This document shows positions 12,501-24,894 of a stretch of DNA of 64,000 bases, piece after piece. Within the stretch, counting starts at the first letter, position 1. Every line of letters begins with the position of its first letter. A program made the translations under genes and the position numbers. The notes beneath the pieces were generated by a model. The model was not told where the DNA came from. It did not search any database and saw nothing but the letters and a program-made list of their open reading frames with translations. This stretch comes from Spirodela intermedia (taxonomy: Eukaryota > Streptophyta > Magnoliopsida > Alismatales > Araceae): the NCBI GenBank assembly GCA_902729315.2, contig LR746272.1, positions 1,736,001 to 1,800,000 of the forward strand, read 5' to 3'.

Positions 12501-15500
12501 GAGTGGAAGGGTGCTAATGAGATGGTTCCTGCCATTGATTTCTTATCTTGTCTTATATCTTATATCTATCTGTGGGAAAAAGCGTATAATTAATAGTTAG
12601 TTATTGGCCAGTTACCTATGTCGGTTTGGTTGTTGGTCCTATAAATCCTAGGATTCAACCTAGGTAATTTTCCTTTTTTGAGGTCAGGGTAATTGTATAT
12701 AACCAGCAATCTTTCTATGAATTGATATGACAGAAAATTTTCCCCGCTGTTTATTCTTGTTTGGTTTGTGCCACTACCCACTGAACTGTCTGTTGTACTC
12801 CTCCTTGTAAGGGGGGTCCACAAGTTTTCATCTCTTCTTTTTTATAAGACCATATTTTTGACCTCACCATTCATAGAGTCGAAGATCAGAAGACATGATG
12901 AGATTGTTCTCTCAAACCTACTTTTCGTTCTTATGTTTTGTCATCTCTCGAGTTAAGAGTTTCTCATCAATATAGTCATCCTTCTAGCTCCAAGTGATGC
13001 TCATCCTAATTGCTGCGCCTTATTAAATTTCATACGATTATTCCTGGTTGAGAAAATTTGTGAGCACATACCTGGGATGATTGGCTGGGCCGCTGGTCCT
13101 TTGATTGATTAGGAGGATATAGCACTGGTAGATTCCATTCATGGATAAGGCTGGCAGCAACCACACAAGTAAGCAAAGCCCCCAATGAGGAGCTGAATAT
13201 CAAGTTGAAGCTCCTGCTGTTGTTTCCATCTCGTCGAGACAAGCAAGCACTTCAAAAAGTAGAGTAACGGAGCACAGATGCAGGCCACCTTTTTTAGCAC
13301 TATAGAATGAGAAGAAATAACTGCAGCTCTACCAAAAAGAAATGCAGATCTTGGAACCGTGCTCTGTACCTAACAGGAGTATAAGCAGGGGATGCTTGGG
13401 GCCAAGTTAAAAACCTAGCACGCACCGGAGAAGAAAGAAACAAGAGGTTAGACAAGAGAGGCCTGCAGTTGAGATGAAGCACTCGTTGAGGGTTTTCGGG
13501 AACTACAAAGTAGATGCTGTTGGAGAGATTTCTTTCGCAAACTCTGGTTGAAAGATTCAAGAGTCGTATACGCATGTACAAATGTTAATCCCCCCCCGGA
13601 TATTAATATTTATTCCTGGGTGTGTACACGTATGTGTCCACACATATATAAATTTATAAATAAATTATTAAAGCACACTGGCGTGGATATATAAATTAAT
13701 AAAAATAATACTAACAGCACGTTGGCGTACGTATGAAAAATATATAACTATATTTTATAATTCCATGTGCCTGCACCCGCATTTTCCTGAGCTGATCCTG
13801 GACAACCATCCCTTATAAGTCATGAAGAAATGGAATGGAAACAGAACTAAAATGGTTTGTCTTCTTGATTTACGTGTTGGGCAGTTTTGGGTGCTGATGT
13901 TTAATGATGGAAAGGAATAATGAAAATGTCAAGTAATTTATTTCATTCAGATTTTTTTTTCTTCTTACAACCAGCGAGCCTGCTGGCTGTTTTGCAGAAT
14001 TTCATCTTGTCTCAGTTTTTTCATTTTCAGATAAAATTATGTCTAAGAAATCCTGTTCGCATCGTTTTGTCCTCTGTTTCTTCCTCTGGTGACTCTTTTC
14101 TCTTGTGGCTCTGAGTTCTAGAAGAAACTCCCCTATTCAAAGGTATTGTTTGGTGCTTTTTTGCTTTCTTCTGTTTTCTTTTTGTCATGAAAGCCACTGA
14201 CGAACATGATTTACAATGCCCTCAGTGAATGCCCACTGTGTGTAACTTCTTCTAGTGTGGAATTAATGCTTTTAGCAATGAGTGCCACGGCCTATTGCTG
14301 ACCTAAGTGGAATTAATGCTTTTAGCAATCAGTAACGGCCTAATTTTGGATGTCCCATTGATGGCAATATTAGTGATTTTTTTCATCAGCGGCCCTATGC
14401 ACTTCTGTGAAGGTAAATGGTTTGTTCTTGTATTGGACAGAAATTCTCGCATTCCCAACTATTATAAAGAGGGAGTTGGGGCCACATTGGATGCTCTTTG
14501 AACTGTGAAATTATTTGTCAAACAGTTCTTGGCAACCAGTAGCTCGCCGAGGGACTTGGACAACTTGTTGCGGCCTTGGAAGTGGCATAGTTAGACAGAT
14601 GAAAGTTTGAAGGTTTTTGAAAGGATTAATGGCATACAGAGCACCCTTTGAACAGTGCCCTCAAATATACAAGGTAGCAAAATAGAGGACCTTACAACAA
14701 AAAAAGGGGACTTTTGGGCAGAAGAGTATTCACTGATCTTGAAATTAAACCATACTCCTATTCATGCTATCCGTTAGTTCACTTTTTACGTTTAGCTTGA
14801 GTAAGATAACGTACGAATATGCAGATGAACTGCAAATAATATTTTTTTACATTGACATATAATGTTACATTTTATGATGAAAGGTAGTGTGTATGGTGGT
14901 ACAATGCCACCTGGTTGACTTCTGCCCCCATTAAGATCAGCACCTTCATGTCAAAAAGAGATCATAAAGCACTCACATTTTATGATGCAAGTGACTGCGC
15001 CAATTACTTGAATCCAGCGAGAGCATTATGACGACGATAATCTGTGCCAAACAGTGATTCGATCTTTAATAGCATAATATTTTATAGTTGTTCGTAGCTT
15101 GGAGTGAAAATACAAATATTCAGGAGCCAAAGTGGAGTGCTGGTCATCATTGCTAGCAGAAATGTTTTGACCAATCTGGATGGAGCAGTTAATGAATAAT
15201 TCTGAGATGCAGACTATCGCCAGGGAAGCCTACTGTTAAGAAAAGTTGGCTTGCTGCTGACCTGGGGACCATGTGTAACTAAAGCAAGATTCAGAAAATG
15301 ATTGGAGTGCGGTCTTTCTCCTTATATCTTTCTCTTTTAATGTTATTTCTTTTAATCTGGTACATTACTGGGTAGCGATTGCTGATTCGCGGGTTCTTTT
15401 TTTTTTAAGTGGTACGAGGATTTTTTGTTGGTATTAATTTAATACCATACTTCATTTACTTATTTTCTTTGCAAATGGTTGATTGCTTGCAACCTTCAAA

Positions 15501-15819
15501 GAATTTTTTCTATTTTAATGCTACTGCAATCTCCTTCTTTCAGGATCTTCTCGCAAAAGCTAGTGCGAATATTGCCTCTTTGATTTGGACACACGAGCTT
15601 CTCCCTCTGGATATTCTTCTTCTTGCACTTATTGATCGTGATGATGATCTCTATGCCTTACGGATCGTGGTAATTCATGTGTTGCTTTGTCTCTTATCTA
15701 ATAGTGGGCTTTTTTGACCAGGTGCTTATTGAATACTAGAATTCTTTGTAAGAATTGAGGATGTGATCATAATTTAAAACTGCATAAATCAAATGTTGTC
15801 TTATGGTTAGATATATCTA

Positions 15820-15869
<50 letters not shown>

Positions 15870-18800
15870 TATAAACAATGTAGCCACTATCCCATCAAAC
15901 TGTAAGATACTAAACATTGTCTGTTAGATAATTGGACAGTCAAACTCAAAATCAATCAGCTGTCCGTGGTGTAGGTCCTTTATTATTACCACAAGATTTT
16001 TATCCCTCCGCTGAACAGAGGCTATTATACCACGCAAAATGATAAGACCATCTTACTAGAAACCTGTTGGGTTTTATTTGTATGCGGCATGCTTTTTACA
16101 ACTAAATTTAAGTACTTGGAGTCGATATGGTCAATTCAAACATCAAGAAACAATTTTTTACCTAAATTAATTGCATTAAAGAATTTAAATCACATGGATG
16201 TCACCAAGATCATTCAATCGAAAAGTGATCTTGACAATGGACTACTTCTCGAGAATTGAGAAGTTACCAAGATCATCAAATGTACACCCCCAGAAGCAAG
16301 ATCTTAGGTACACCTGCATGTAATATGGCAGTTGTTACCTTGACAATGGACTACTTCCTTCCATGTGGAAGCTACGAAGGTAAGTTCTTGCTTCTATCAA
16401 ATGGGAACTTTCATAAGGTTCACAAGGAGTAATTTCAGCAAATTGAAACTTATTATTCTCTATGCTTCTGAACTTTCATTAGGTAAAGAATAGGAGAGGT
16501 AGTTTGCAAGCTCCTTCAACTAACCCCGCTGATTTCCTGCTAATAATTTCTTCAATGCTGTTTGACTAAGAAAGTCTCTTGCAAGGGACGAAGTTTAATG
16601 ATTCATTGAGGTGCTCTGTATCTTTTCTCTTCTGTAAATATAAATGACTCTCTTCCATGTCTGAAATTTTTCTTTCAAGGCTTCCTGTTATGAAATGAAT
16701 TAAAAATCCGTAGTGTTTCGTGTGAGGAAATCATTTTGTTTAGAGTCGCTCCTTCAGAAATTCATTTGGTGTCACTATTGAAATCGCTTAATACCTGGGC
16801 TGAGAGATTTAGGAATTTAGATGTGCGAATAGTATACCTCTCACTTAAGTATTCAGTCATTGACAAAGAAAATTAATTTCCTAACTTTATTCGAGTATTT
16901 GGTTGAAATTTTGTTGATTCTTATGAATTGGCCATGGTTTCAGACTTCCAGGGTCATGATGTGCGCGGGGATTTGGTAAAAGGGATCAAGCTGGTCGATA
17001 AGTACTGAATTGGATCGACTTGGGCACATTTTGTGCCCAAGTCGTTCAGCTGATTCATATGAATTGTTGCGGCTCCTGCTCCAACAATTCAAATTGTCAG
17101 TTCATTGAGAAAAAAACTCTAAAAAGACATGCTTCAAGGATAATATTATCTGAATAAACATTCTTATCAAAAAGGAGAAAAATTAAATACTTTCCAACAA
17201 CGACTTAGAAAAAGTTTTTAACATTGTGACCCGCTCTTCCTTAACATGATGCCCATCTGATCCATTCTACAGTGAAGACGTACCAGCTAATGTAAATGAA
17301 AATTATGACGAACAGCAAAGGTAGATGCTGTGGCTGAAGTCTGAGGTAGGGGAAGAGGAGAGCAGAAGGGGAAAGGAATTGACAGATATTTGGAGAGACA
17401 ATGTCAGTGCTTGGGGTTTTGGGCTAGATTTTAATTCTTCCCTTGTTCCTCTTTTTATCTGATCCCTCTGTTTTGTTATCTTCATCCATAGTTCCACTTC
17501 CTGCAGTATGAATTAAGGAGTCTTTACAAGTCCTGGCCTACTTAGTTTTTTGAATTACAAAGCTGGACCTTCAGGCCAAATTTGTTAGGCTTGGACTGAA
17601 TGATGGTGTGCCATTATCATCATAGCTAATAATATGCTTGTTGCTACATATAATTCCAAGTCTTCTTTAAGGTTAAGTTATTCTCCCTTTACTGTTGATG
17701 GTAGTGATAATTTGTCCTTTGAAGGATATCATAATTTATTTGTGTGTCGATCTTTTTGATAAATGATTCAGATATTTGTAAGTGGAGTTTTTCTTATCCT
17801 TTACATGATAAGCGTGCAATTATCCACAGTTAAACTTGTTGCTTGAGAGGCAAGAGCTGCAACAGCGGGTTAAGATATTTTTCGGAAATCGTACATCACC
17901 TGACCATTGGCTGAACACTGGAGTTTACAAGCAAGTTGACTTACAGAAAGCTCTTGGCAACCATCTTTCTTGGAAGGATAGGTAAGTCCTTTGCAAACTC
18001 CCTGTCCATCTGCCTTCATAGGAAAATCCCAAGTGATATGGTTATGCAAAATGCAGCACTTATGTGAGGATGGAAATTTCTGATTCAACGTGCGCTGTCT
18101 TTCAACAATGTTAAATTTTCTCACTATTCTATAAGCCTCATCTCAACGTCCTCTCTGTCGAATTAAAAATGAAAGTCGCATAAATTAATGTTTCATGGCA
18201 AGATCCATAGTTCTCCAACAAAAAACCAACCAGGACATTAATGTAGTGCTTTCTGACAGATAATCCTTCTGAGCGGGACTGGTTTGATCATGTTTCATTA
18301 CGGTCTATAATCCTCCTCACCTATTCATTGTTGTTGAGTCTATACGTTACTTGCTATGTCATGTATCTATAATTTTTATTGATGAACAGTGGACTGACAA
18401 GTAGATGCCCAAATTTTCTGTGGTTCTTGTCTTTTGCAGGTATCCCCCATTCTTTGATGACATGGCAGCACGTCTACTCCCAGTTATTCCATTAATCATT
18501 TACAGACTTATCGAAAATGATGCGGCTGATGCTGCTGACAGAGTTCTTTATGTATACTCGACATTTCTAGCGTATCATCCACTTAGATTCACATTTGTTC
18601 GGGATATCCTTGCGTATTTCTATGGTCATCTTTCTGGAAAGCTCATTGTCCGTATATTGAAAGTCCTTGATGTCAGTAAGGTATGATATTCTCTTTTGAG
18701 TAAGATGCATTTTCCTTGCCAGAGAAGACAATATTGGTTGGATACTGTCGATGTTATTCGCGCTTTTGAAAAATTAGTTGAGTAGACAAATGGGACAATT

Positions 18801-21800
18801 ATGCCGCATGTCTTTTATCTACTTATCCTCCTTTGTTGTCCTGGTTTATAATTCTTGTTCGTCTCAGATTCCTTTTTCAGAGTCGTTTCCTCAGTACATC
18901 GGTTCAGTAGGCTCCGCATTGTGCCCGCCACAGGAGTATTTTTCGAATCTTCTGTTAGGTATTGTCAATAATGTGATTCCTGCTTTAAATAGCAAGTCCA
19001 AGGCTGGGGTAATTGGAGAAAATCCGCGTCCAGTGCCTCACAGAACTCAAACATCTCAGTCTGGACCATCTGCCATATCTGATGGACATAGAGCCTTCTA
19101 CCAGAATCAGGATCCTGGCACATATAGCCAACTTTTCCTGGAAACGGCAGTAATTGAGATACTATCACTTCCAGCTACAGCTTCTCAGGTGGTATCGTCT
19201 CTTGTTCAAATAATTGTGCATATCCAGCCGATGTTGATTCAATCCAACAGTGGATTGCAAGGATCTTCCAGTGGGCCCGGTCAAAGCTCTGTCCTACCAA
19301 CATCCCCCTCGGGTGGGAGCACTGACTCCTTGAGCACTAGTCGATCTACTCCGTCATCTGCATCAACTGCTTCCAACTTCATTTCCAAAAGTGGATACTC
19401 ATGCCAACAGCTAGCATGTTTGTTTATCCAAGCATGCGGCTTGTTGTTAGCCCAGCTTCCACTTGATTTTCACACGCAGTTCTACTCTGAAGCATCACGC
19501 ATAATAAAAGATTGTTGGTGGCTGACTGATGGGAAACGATCACAAAGGGAACAGGAGTCTGCTATTGGTTATGCCCTACTGGATCCATCGTGGGCTGCTC
19601 AAGATGGCACCTCAACAGCCATTGGTATGGCAAACTATTCGATTATCTCGTTATTTTCAAAATGTGCATGCCTTATTAGTTCTGTATGATTTTTTCAATG
19701 TGGGAAAAATCACTTTATTTTAAATTTCTGTAATCACCTATTCAATTGTATGCCAAGTCCTCCCCAGAAAATCATTTTCTATATTAAATGGAATTTTAAA
19801 AAAAAACCAAAATTTATGTTCCAAATTGTTGGTTTTTTAAGTTCATTTTTTCCACTATCTGTGCTGCGCTGTAATAAGAATATTCGTCATTTTTTATTGG
19901 GCACAAACTAAAAAAGGATCCAGACCTCATGGCAAAATGTTGTTGTCCAATACAAGTTCTTGCATAATTTAAGCACATATATAAATGTTAATATAAAAGT
20001 GCCTGTGGACAAGCTTAGGAAATCTGAGCTTGTTAGTCTTGCACCAATGAGACCTGACTCTTCGACCCCAGTCCAAATTATCAAAAAACCATAGGGATAT
20101 AAATTAACTGTTTATGGAAAGTTACAAATCTTACATAGTTTTTCTATGCTTCTGATGAATGTTTGCTGTAAACTACCCCCGGACTTGAAGAACTTTCGGG
20201 TAAAGCTATGCTTTCTTTTCCGTGAGTTGCATAGCCTCAGAATCTCCTGTTGCCTCTTCAATTGGATAATAGGGCCCTAGATTCTTATTGAAGGTTTTTA
20301 GAGGGAGATGCCACGAAAAACATGCTGAAGGTAAATCTCCTTGTATGTCATTGGACTTCTATCAATATGAAACCACTGAAGAGTTCTAATTTTATGTTGA
20401 GAATTGATCTTGATTGAGATTCTTGCAACTTGGAGAATGAAAGGAGCTGATCTTCACGATCCTCCTCTTCCAGGAAGATGAATCACTCACCACTTCTTGG
20501 AGCAGAGTTTCCACAATCCCAGAATCTCACATCAATTATCTTGGTTTCCCGCTTAAGTACAGGTTACATGAGTTAATGGGCCAGGCCCATTACATTAGTC
20601 TTTAAGTGGATCAGTTAACAGTCCAATGGATCCACTTAACATAGGGAATGACAGAGGACGACGAAAATACAGTGAAAAGAAACAGATAGAAAGGAAAAAC
20701 AATCCTAGAGAGTTCAACAATTATCAGCCCATTTTACCTCTCTTTGTTCGAGCAATCTAATGAACTGGTACCTTCAGAGAGTAATCTGTGGGGATATATG
20801 ACGGAAAAAGAAATCTAGTCTGTCTTAATCCTTCAAATCGGTTGCCAATGAGATTTTTTTTTTTTTTTTTTTTTGACTTTGCTATGAATTTTCATTAAAA
20901 GCCATGACCTCGTATATATATAGCTCAATCTATGGGCAGCTTAGTGTTGTTAGAGGTATATGCAACTTTATTTATTGCAAAAAATAAATTCCCTCGCTCT
21001 TCAAGCTACTCCAAGCTGAAAACTATCTCCTTCTTTTCACAGGGAATATAGTTGCCCTCCTGCATTCCTTGTTTAGCAATCTCCCTCACGAATGGCTGGA
21101 AACGACTCACACGGTGATCAAGCACCTTCGTCCAATTTCTTCCACCGCAATGCTAAGAATAGTATTCCGCATACTGGGCCCAGTACTCCCTCGTCTGAGC
21201 TTTGCGCGCCCTGTATTCCTAAAGGTATTCTGCATATCGCATTTACTTTTTCTGTCGGATCTTCCGACTTTGACTAAAAATAACTTGTCAAGCCTTTGCG
21301 TTTATTGATTTATATGTGCTTGCGTGTGTATGAATGTATGCATCAGAGGGTCTTCTTCGGGGAAAAAATCAGTTTTTCTTGTTTTGGATAATTAACTTTG
21401 TCTAGCATGTTCCTTTCTCTTAATCTGTGACTACTTTTACCGTTCTTTTCTTTTAGTAGATCACTTTCCCTCTAACTCAAAAGTCAACCACGTGTGATAT
21501 TTCATAAATCCAACGGATTGCCAAATCGGGATGTAGATGATGTTGATGATGCTCAGGCTCACATGAACAATCTCCAATCCTTCACATCTGCATCAAATTA
21601 AGTTCACCCATCCCGATCTGATCGGCCATTTTCTCATTTGTGCTCGCCACTCCTGGCCGATAATCTGAGCTCCCCCTCAAGGAAGAGAGATTCCCAGACG
21701 TTGACTTTGTAAAGGGCGGCTGTCGCACTGGTGGGTTAAAGCATCTCATGGTCCTTTAGTGAAACTAGGTAGAAATGGAAAACTGGAGACGCATCATTTA

Positions 21801-22385
21801 GAGAAAAGTGGCGACCTTGGAGTTGGGAAAAATATGATTAAAACCTATTTTTTATCGTTGACTTAGCACTACTATTTAGTTATTCATCTCGGTTAGAGAT
21901 TCTAGCGTAGAAAATCGTTTGAGCGCCTCAAAATCATCACACTGACGGGCGTTTGCTTCTTGCCAGTCTATTGCGCTGCTTTTCAACTGCATGGCGGACG
22001 TATTTGGGAAGACCACACAGCCGCCAACTCCCGTCGAAGCATCAGAGATTAAAGACCTCGTTGACTTCCTGTGAGTGACAGGATCCCTTTTGGGCAACTC
22101 TCTCTCTCTCTCTCGCCCACTCGATCGCTTGCTCGCCATGGTTCTTCTTGATTCTCACTCCATTCATTATCCTACCCCAACAGGCATCATGCTGTCATGT
22201 ATGAAGGTCAAGGAGGACCTGTGCAAAGCAGCAGCCGACCTAAACCTGAAACGTTGACTCTCTGCGGGAAAGTGATGGACATGTTGAGGCCAGATGTCCA
22301 GCATCTACTCGCCCATCTGAAGACGGATCCGAATTCTTCCATCTATGCTGCTACCCACCCAAAACTCGCCCAAAATCCCACCTGA
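549..22385 (+). CDS. MED23: Mediator subunit MED23, C-terminal part (5' end outside window)
   Basis: Tail-module subunit of the Mediator complex, which links transcription factors to RNA polymerase II in the nucleus. Fourteen exons: 549-826, 1579-1662, 5497-5591, 9159-9321, 9413-9658, 11563-11733, 11850-11963, 15544-15669, 17830-17981, 18440-18680, 18868-19624, 21043-21224, 21967-22070 and 22184-22385. All have GT-AG boundaries and their phases join into 970 residues plus a TGA stop. Recognisable MED23 stretches are [98 protein letters not shown] and the C-terminal [11 protein letters not shown]. Plant MED23 is about 1,600 residues, so roughly the first 40% is upstream of position 1. The small third exon (5497-5591) is easy to miss because introns of 3.8 and 3.6 kb flank it. 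The 757-bp exon carries a Ser-rich linker. No exon is visible in 1-548. The family call is firm; single exon ends could move by a few bases. Confidence 0.93.
2595..2925. repeat. Local imperfect tandem duplication in a MED23 intron
   Basis: A block running from CATTCCTTTCTTCTTTATTG to TAAATGTTCTCCTAAAGTC occurs first at about 2603-2690 and again at about 2745-2830. The second half, with GATGCATTG.TCATGGATTC, returns a third time at about 2850-2915. The copies differ by substitutions and short gaps. It lies inside the 1663-5496 intron and has no coding capacity. Confidence 0.7.
3470..4200 (+). mobile_element. Decayed Ty1/copia retrotransposon fragment (reverse transcriptase C-terminus to RNase H)
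   Basis: Translated fragments in shifting frames follow the order of a copia polyprotein. Near 3510 there is [12 protein letters not shown], the region after the RT catalytic block. Near 3595-3690 there is a piece like the family's FEIKDLG.LRYFL, then a copy of the IYISQRKYTLDLL segment. Near 3815 a [11 protein letters not shown] piece matches the GKLIYLT.TRPD block. Near 4125 [13 protein letters not shown] matches the KHIE.DRHFIREK end of RNase H. Stops and frameshifts are frequent, and I see no LTRs, integrase or gag. It is therefore an old truncated insertion within the 3.8-kb MED23 intron. The copia assignment rests on remembered family consensus. Confidence 0.65.
7649..7793. repeat. Direct repeat copy 1 flanking the MYB relic
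   Basis: The segment from TTCCTGGAGG through AGCTTTTAAATCTGGCTTG to TTGATTGATAGTAGC recurs 311 bp downstream with only a few differences. Copy 1 runs directly into the acidic start of the relic MYB R3 repeat. Confidence 0.85.
7776..7940 (+). pseudogene. Relic R2R3-MYB third-repeat (R3) fragment inside a MED23 intron
   Basis: Frame 3 from 7776 reads a MYB R3 repeat: an acidic EEELLQAAH helix start, then [20 protein letters not shown] and [13 protein letters not shown]. This matches the HGNRWAVIARLFPGRTDNAV and KNHWHVIMARR pattern of the MYB52/54/105/117 subgroup. Decay is visible: the invariant Arg before TDN is Cys, the first Trp of the repeat is missing, and there is no R2 repeat or start upstream. 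It lies in the 5592-9158 intron of MED23 and is flanked by direct repeats about 311 bp apart. It is unrelated in subgroup to the intact MYB at 24.9 kb. A captured or retroposed fragment is likely. Confidence 0.7.
7960..8100. repeat. Direct repeat copy 2 flanking the MYB relic
   Basis: Second copy of the repeat that begins at 7649, again with TTCCTGGAGG and AGCTTTTAAATCTGGCTTG and ending in TTGATAGTAGC. It is about 90% identical to copy 1 by eye. After it the sequence diverges and the MYB fragment does not recur, so this looks like a partial tandem duplication. Confidence 0.85.
11964..15543 (+). other. Large MED23 intron without recognised content
   Basis: Intron of 3.6 kb between the exons ending QHGLPIQ and starting [10 protein letters not shown]. 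It contains AT-rich stretches, a C run near 13,591-13,598 and short local repeats such as the two copies of GGAATTAATGCTTTTAGCAA at 14,260 and 14,308. I recognise no gene or mobile element in it. Confidence 0.6.
15822..15867. repeat. (TA)n microsatellite
   Basis: Uninterrupted TA dinucleotide run of about 45 bp in the MED23 intron between 15,670 and 17,829. The rest of that intron shows only a duplicated CTTGACAATGGACTACTTC at about 16,230 and 16,340. Confidence 0.95.
20854..20874. repeat. Poly-T run in a MED23 intron
   Basis: A run of 21 T in the intron 19,625-21,042. On the minus strand it is a poly-A tail-like tract, but I see no retroposon body or target-site duplication around it. Confidence 0.8.
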
Positions 22386-24544
22386 TCAGATCATGAAGAT
22401 GAGTTGACCTGCGGTAGGTTTGGACGCAGCTCTTGGGAAGGTGAGAAGATGTGAACATTTGACCTTTTTCATTTCAGTGCGAGAAAACTACTGGTTCGAT
22501 TGAAGAAAGATCAGACGATTAGAAATCGTGCCGGAGACACAATCACGACCTCAACGCAGCATAAGGAACTTGGGTTGGTGAACAGAAGGAAAGCTTGCAG
22601 TGGTCTGAGGAGAAGACCTTGGGTTAGTGGAGTTGGTCTTCTTTGCCTCTCTCTCTCTCTCTCTATCTCTTTCTCTCTCTTATTCACTCTACTATGTATA
22701 CAGAAGATTGAAACTCACTAAATTATAAAAAATATTTAGATACAAGGAATGAAATCAACATTCTTGGTGAACATCTGTAGAACATGGGATGAAGGTTGAG
22801 AAAGGTACTTCTCCTACGGGTTATGAACCAGATTCAGAGCAGCATTTTACATGTACTGTTTTCAGATCATGCTCAATCATGCTAAACCATATCTGCACGA
22901 GACATAAGTATGATATGTATACATGGTTGTGCTTATAAATATCTCATTTTGCTCAAATGGGGAGCAAATGGAAACTAATATCTAGCTTTCATACGAAGCT
23001 TTTTGACTTTTTAAAAAATAAGGTCTACTATCCTCCTTTCCTTTTCTATCCAAATTAGGTAGGTGTTGACTTTTTTGTTTTATGGAATTGGATAGGTGGG
23101 AACCAAGGGAAAGTAAACTGGATTTCTTTCAAGGTCATTCAAAACCTTGAACTCTCAATCTTACTTTGACCAACCTGCCGAAGTTTTTCTGCCCAACATG
23201 AAGGTTTGACCGCTCGCAATACGACTAGTATATTGGAAATGGTAGTACTTATAAAATCGGAAATGATTAGTATATTTTATTGAATTGTAGACGTGGATGT
23301 CCGTGGCTACTTTGAATTTTATTGAAATTTCTCACCAACTTATATCTATATATATATAGAGAGAGAGAGAGAGAGATAGCGTCTGGCACATGAGTGATTA
23401 TATAATACACTCTTGACTTGGTGGGAAACAATAAACGCAAACTTAGAGCCTACGACTTTCAATCCTGACATGGAGTGACAGCAGCCGTTTCGCCTTGAGT
23501 CATCTTTCCATCTATTACGGAACGGCAGGGTTGACCAAGAAGTCAGAGAAATGTAGACGTCGTTTTGTTACGTGACTAAATAGGGGGAGTACGTGTTCTA
23601 TCGGCCATTAATTTCGGATTAATAAGCGGGCGGGCCGAGAATCTGTGTTATTATTTCGAAGAGACGCAGGGAAGCAGACCTCACCCTCACCCTCTTTGAT
23701 TCTGCCATCTTCTACCTCCGTTTTCTTCGAAGGAGGGACAAGATAAGAGACCCCCCACAGCTCTCCGGGAAGTAAACCGCAAGACCCACCGGGACAGCAC
23801 GCGTGCTTCGTTTGGAAGCGTCTCCCTCTCTTCGCCTGAAACCTACCGGAGACAGCTGCAGATAACAGCAGAGGGCCGCCGCCGGCGTGGGCAAGAAGAG
23901 AACGGGGGTGCCTTCTTTGTGTGGCCACCTCTGCGAAGAAGACCACCGTCTTTTCGTGATCTCTATTCGTGTTCCCTGGTCTCGCGGGGGAAAGCTGAGG
24001 GACGCTACCATGATCTTTGTAGCCGCTCCACCCACTTACCGTCTCAGGGTTGACCAACCCATCTCCTTGACCTGGGTGACACGGAACTGCCTAACCAAAA
24101 AAGTCAAGGAAATGGGCTGCCTGAAGGTCAACTGACCGTTGGATGTCTCAGCGGGGGAGGGGAGGGGAGGCGAGCGGTGCAAGCCCAGGCCCGCATGGGG
24201 TCGGAGACTGAGAGGAGGTCCTCTCCAAGCCCATCCATCCGCGTTCTGGATACGAAGCCCGAAGCTTGCACCTCCCGTGATGCCAAGTGGCTGTTGGGCT
24301 GTCATGTGCTGAAGTGTGAATCCACCGAAATCGAAATTTCTCCCCCTCCACCTGTAAATCTGAGGGGAGAGAGAGAGAGAGAGAGAGCATCCCCTGCTGA
24401 TGGCGAAAGCTCTCGTCCCCGGGTTTTCATCTGTGGGGTCTTTTGGCTAACTCTTCTTCCTCTTCTTTGGGCTAGCAAGCAAGAAGAGGGGGGGGGGATG
24501 AGGTGGCGCTATCCGAGGCGGACCTCGCACGGCCATAGCCCATG

Positions 24545-24552
24545 ACACGTGT
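24545..24552. promoter_or_regulatory. G-box/ABRE-type palindrome ACACGTGT
   Basis: Perfect palindrome ACACGTGT, 343 bp upstream of the MYB start codon. CACGTG is the core bound by plant bHLH and bZIP factors. Function here is inferred from the motif only. Confidence 0.5.
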
Positions 24553-24627
24553 GCATGATTCTTGGATTACAAAATAAGATTCCTACCCCACTTGGCCTCC
24601 CCCTGCTCCCGTCCCTCTCCCCTCGAT

Positions 24628-24633
24628 TATAAA
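24628..24633 (+). promoter_or_regulatory. TATA box of the MYB gene
   Basis: TATAAA in CGATTATAAAGAGGG, followed about 35 bp downstream by a CT-rich leader (24,667-24,705) that fits a plant pyrimidine-rich initiator region. It lies 262 bp upstream of the MYB start codon. Confidence 0.65.
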
Positions 24634-24894
24634 GAGGGTGGCGTGGTGGAACTGCGGGTCTGTTATCTCTCTCTCTCTCTCTCTCTCGATCTCTCTCTCG
24701 ATCGTTAGCTCGTTTTGTGTGTCTGTCTCCTGTCTCTAGCGGCCTTCGTCTCAGTCTCAGGGCATCTCGATCCGCGTAGACCTCCTCAGGAAGATAAATC
24801 TCCCGGCGTTGTGACCGGGTTCTCTGTGAGGAGAGGGAAAGGTTGAGACGGGATACGGTGTCCGCGAGCAGTAGTAGTGTTAGAGAAGGGGAGA

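Larger units (their letters stand above)
22386..24894 (+). promoter_or_regulatory. MED23 3' flank and upstream region of the MYB gene
   Basis: Intergenic stretch of 2.5 kb. The left part is AT-rich with CT tracts at 22,647-22,680 and a TATATA-GA microsatellite at 23,343-23,374. From about 23,600 the GC content rises toward the MYB gene. Several TTGAC W-box cores are present (for example 23,531 and 24,049). An AC-element-like ACCAACCC lies at 24,053-24,060 and a G-box at 24,545-24,552. The open frames here overlap on both strands and resemble nothing known, so I treat the region as non-coding. Confidence 0.6.

Noticed and set aside
23608-24545. Overlapping open frames of 80-149 codons upstream of the MYB gene
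   Set aside because: Several frames on both strands are open at once because of high GC and few stops. None has a recognisable domain or continues across plausible splice sites.
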